Of a stretch of DNA of 7,729 bases, positions 6,304 through 7,729 are shown in pieces. How positions within the stretch are numbered: the first letter of the stretch is position 1; each line of letters opens with the position of its first letter. A model generated the notes under the pieces. The model worked only from the letters and a program-made list of their open reading frames with translations. It made no database searches and was not told the DNA's origin. Source of the stretch: DATNNN01 sp035601815 (GTDB lineage Bacteria; Pseudomonadota; Alphaproteobacteria; Rhizobiales; Xanthobacteraceae); NCBI GenBank assembly GCA_035601815.1, contig DATNNN010000207.1:1-7729 (forward strand), given 5' to 3'. The position numbers and the translations under genes were made by a program.

Positions 6304-7203
6304 TCAGACCTTGAAGCGCGGGTCGAGAAAGTCGCGCAGCGAATCGCCGAACAGGTTGAAGGCGAATACCGCAAGGCTGATCGCCACGCCCGGGAAGATG
6401 ACCATCCATGGCGCCTCGCGATAGAAGTCAGCGGCGTTCCCCGAAAGCATCAGCCCCCAGGCCGGCGTCGGCTCGGTGACGCCGAGGCCGAGGAACGAGA
6501 GCGAAGCCTCAAGCAAGATCGCCTGGGCGATGAAAGCGGTGAACATTATCAGATACGGCGCCACCACGTTCGGCGCCATGTGGCGGAAGATGATGCGCTT
6601 GTCGGAGTAACCGGCGGTACGGGCGGCATCGATATAGGGCGACACGTTCACCGACAACGCCGCCGCGCGCACCACGCGGGCGACCCGCGGCACGATGGGG
6701 ATGGCGATTGCGACGATCAGGTTGGCGTCGACACCGTAGACCACGGTCTTGCGCAGCGCCGCCACGACCACGAGCGCCAGCACGATAATCGGGAACGCGA
6801 GCAGCACGTCGACGAAGCGCTGGATCCAGTTGTCGATGCGGCCGCCGAAATAGGCCGATGCGATGCCAAGCACTGCGCCCAGCGACGAGCCGATGAACGA
6901 GGAGGCAAAGCCGATCACCAGCGCCGTGCGCGAGCCCCAGATGATGCGGGAGAAAATGTCCCGGCCGAAGGCGTCGGTGCCGAACCAGTGCTCCCAGGAC
7001 GGCGCACCGAGAATCTGCGCGAAGTCGATATCCAGCGGATTGTAAGGCGCAACCAGCCGCGGGAAGAGGCCCGCGAACATCATCACGAAGATGACGACAA
7101 AGCTGACGGCGCCGAGCGGCTGCTGGCGGCAGAAAGTGACAATCGCGCTCTGCCGGCGAACGCCCGGCGCGACGGAGGAGATAGCAGGCACGACATAAGC
7201 CAT
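6304..7203 (-). CDS. ABC transporter permease, DppC/OppC type
   Basis: Inner-membrane permease of 299 residues of the dipeptide/oligopeptide/nickel class (BPD_transp_1 with an OppC-type N-terminus). One N-terminal membrane helix (about 31-53) is followed by the hallmark GTDAFGRDIFSRIIWGSR block (75-92), then five further helices. The EAA loop that docks on the ATPase is DAARTAGYSDKRIIFRHMAP (192-211), and the C-terminal signatures LSFLGLGV, PAWGLML and NLFGDSLRDFLDPR are intact. The ATG 7201-7203 overlaps the stop of the DppB-like gene by one base (TGATG). No SD is visible before it, so translational coupling is likely; the open frame continuing to 7668 belongs to the wrong frame of the upstream gene. 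It is the last gene of its operon here: the next gene, matB, faces it 6 bases away. The ATPase and binding-protein genes must lie upstream or elsewhere. The substrate is not readable from the permease. Confidence 0.93.
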   Translation of the reverse strand: MAYVVPAISSVAPGVRRQSAIVTFCRQQPLGAVSFVVIFVMMFAGLFPRLVAPYNPLDIDFAQILGAPSWEHWFGTDAFGRDIFSRIIWGSRTALVIGFASSFIGSSLGAVLGIASAYFGGRIDNWIQRFVDVLLAFPIIVLALVVVAALRKTVVYGVDANLIVAIAIPIVPRVARVVRAAALSVNVSPYIDAARTAGYSDKRIIFRHMAPNVVAPYLIMFTAFIAQAILLEASLSFLGLGVTEPTPAWGLMLSGNAADFYREAPWMVIFPGVAISLAVFAFNLFGDSLRDFLDPRFKV

Positions 7204-7729
7204 CAGCCGTACCGGATGCGCGGGTCGAACACCGCATAGAGCAGGTCGACCACGAGATTCACAAAGACGTAGAAGACTGCGATCATCATGACCATGCCCT
7301 GAATGAGCATGAAGTCGTTGCGCGCTACGCTTTGCACGAACAGCTGCCCGATGCCGTTGAGATTGAACACCTGTTCGGTGACGACGAGGCCGCCGATGAG
7401 GAACGCGAATTCCAGACCCATCACGGTGATCGCCGGCAGGAGCGCGTTGCGCAGCGCGTGGCGCGAAACCACGAGCTTCTCGAACACGCCCTTGGCGCGT
7501 GCGGTGCGGATGTAATCCTCGCTCATCACTTCCAACAGCGACGAACGGATCATGCGCGCGGTCACGGCGCAATAACGGTAGCCGACCGCCATTGCAGGCC
7601 AGATGAGCTGCGTGAGATTGGCCACCGGATCGACGTAGATCGGGGTGAAGGTGATCGGCGGCAGCCAATTAAAAAATGCTAACAAAGTCAAGATGATGAG
7701 CATGCCGAACCAAAACGATGGAATCGACA
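7203..7729 (-). CDS. ABC transporter permease, DppB/OppB type (5' partial)
   Basis: The C-terminal 174 complete codons of a DppB-like inner-membrane permease; the gene continues past the right edge. The frame is open to the last base and the residues there, SIPSFWFGMLIIL, are a conserved DppB block, so the ATG at 7703 is internal. The EAA loop is YIRTARAKGVFEKLVVSRHALRNALLPA, and the family C-terminus is complete (GGLVVTEQVFNLNGIGQLF, then NLVVDLLYAVFDPRIRYG). At least three membrane helices are visible. It is co-transcribed and coupled with the DppC-like gene through TGATG at 7201-7205. A missing N-terminus due to the window edge is the only incompleteness. Peptide, nickel, or other small-solute uptake are all possible. 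Confidence 0.92.
   Translation of the reverse strand, partial: SIPSFWFGMLIILTLLAFFNWLPPITFTPIYVDPVANLTQLIWPAMAVGYRYCAVTARMIRSSLLEVMSEDYIRTARAKGVFEKLVVSRHALRNALLPAITVMGLEFAFLIGGLVVTEQVFNLNGIGQLFVQSVARNDFMLIQGMVMMIAVFYVFVNLVVDLLYAVFDPRIRYG

Noticed and set aside
6291..6310. Possible bidirectional terminator between matB and the ABC permease gene
   Set aside because: Only 6 non-coding bases are present and I see no stem followed by a T-run on either strand.
6580..7239. 219-codon plus-strand open frame opposite the DppC-like permease
   Set aside because: Asp/Arg/His-rich antisense reading of transmembrane codons, opposite an intact permease.

Overview
The window is GC-rich, densely packed bacterial chromosome. 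Gene content and protein sequence point to an alphaproteobacterium of the Hyphomicrobiales (Bradyrhizobium / Rhodopseudomonas / Xanthobacteraceae type). The MatB protein closely resembles the Rhodopseudomonas palustris enzyme as remembered, and the MepA, TauE/SafE and Yip1 proteins look like those of the same group. No RNA gene, mobile element, CRISPR array or phage remnant is visible. This placement is inference from recalled protein similarity, not from a search.

Layout from left to right. (1) The 3' part of mepA, a periplasmic murein endopeptidase, runs rightward and is cut by the window edge. (2) Facing it, with only 3 bases between stop codons, is a leftward pair: a Yip1-family membrane protein followed by a TauE/SafE-type permease, 54 bases apart and probably co-transcribed. 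(3) A leftward GMC-family flavin oxidoreductase of 546 residues follows. (4) Divergent from it across 52 bases is a rightward pair: a BtuF-like (cobalamin/iron-siderophore type) substrate-binding-fold protein with no signal peptide, then matB, malonyl-CoA synthetase, 31 bases downstream. (5) Facing matB, with 6 bases between stop codons, is the end of a leftward ABC transporter operon of the dipeptide/oligopeptide/nickel class. Its DppC-like permease is complete. Its DppB-like permease is cut by the right edge and overlaps DppC by one base (TGATG).

The genes do not form one obvious pathway. The only functional link worth testing is between the leaderless BtuF-like protein and matB, because MatB-type enzymes make malonyl-CoA or methylmalonyl-CoA and the latter is metabolised by a B12-dependent mutase. 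Every stretch longer than about 100 bases is coding. The longest non-coding gaps are 94 bases (2140-2233), 54 bases (1534-1587) and 52 bases (3875-3926).

I looked for an undescribed system and did not find a convincing one. This reads as ordinary chromosomal housekeeping and transport DNA, with a few modest points listed as findings.
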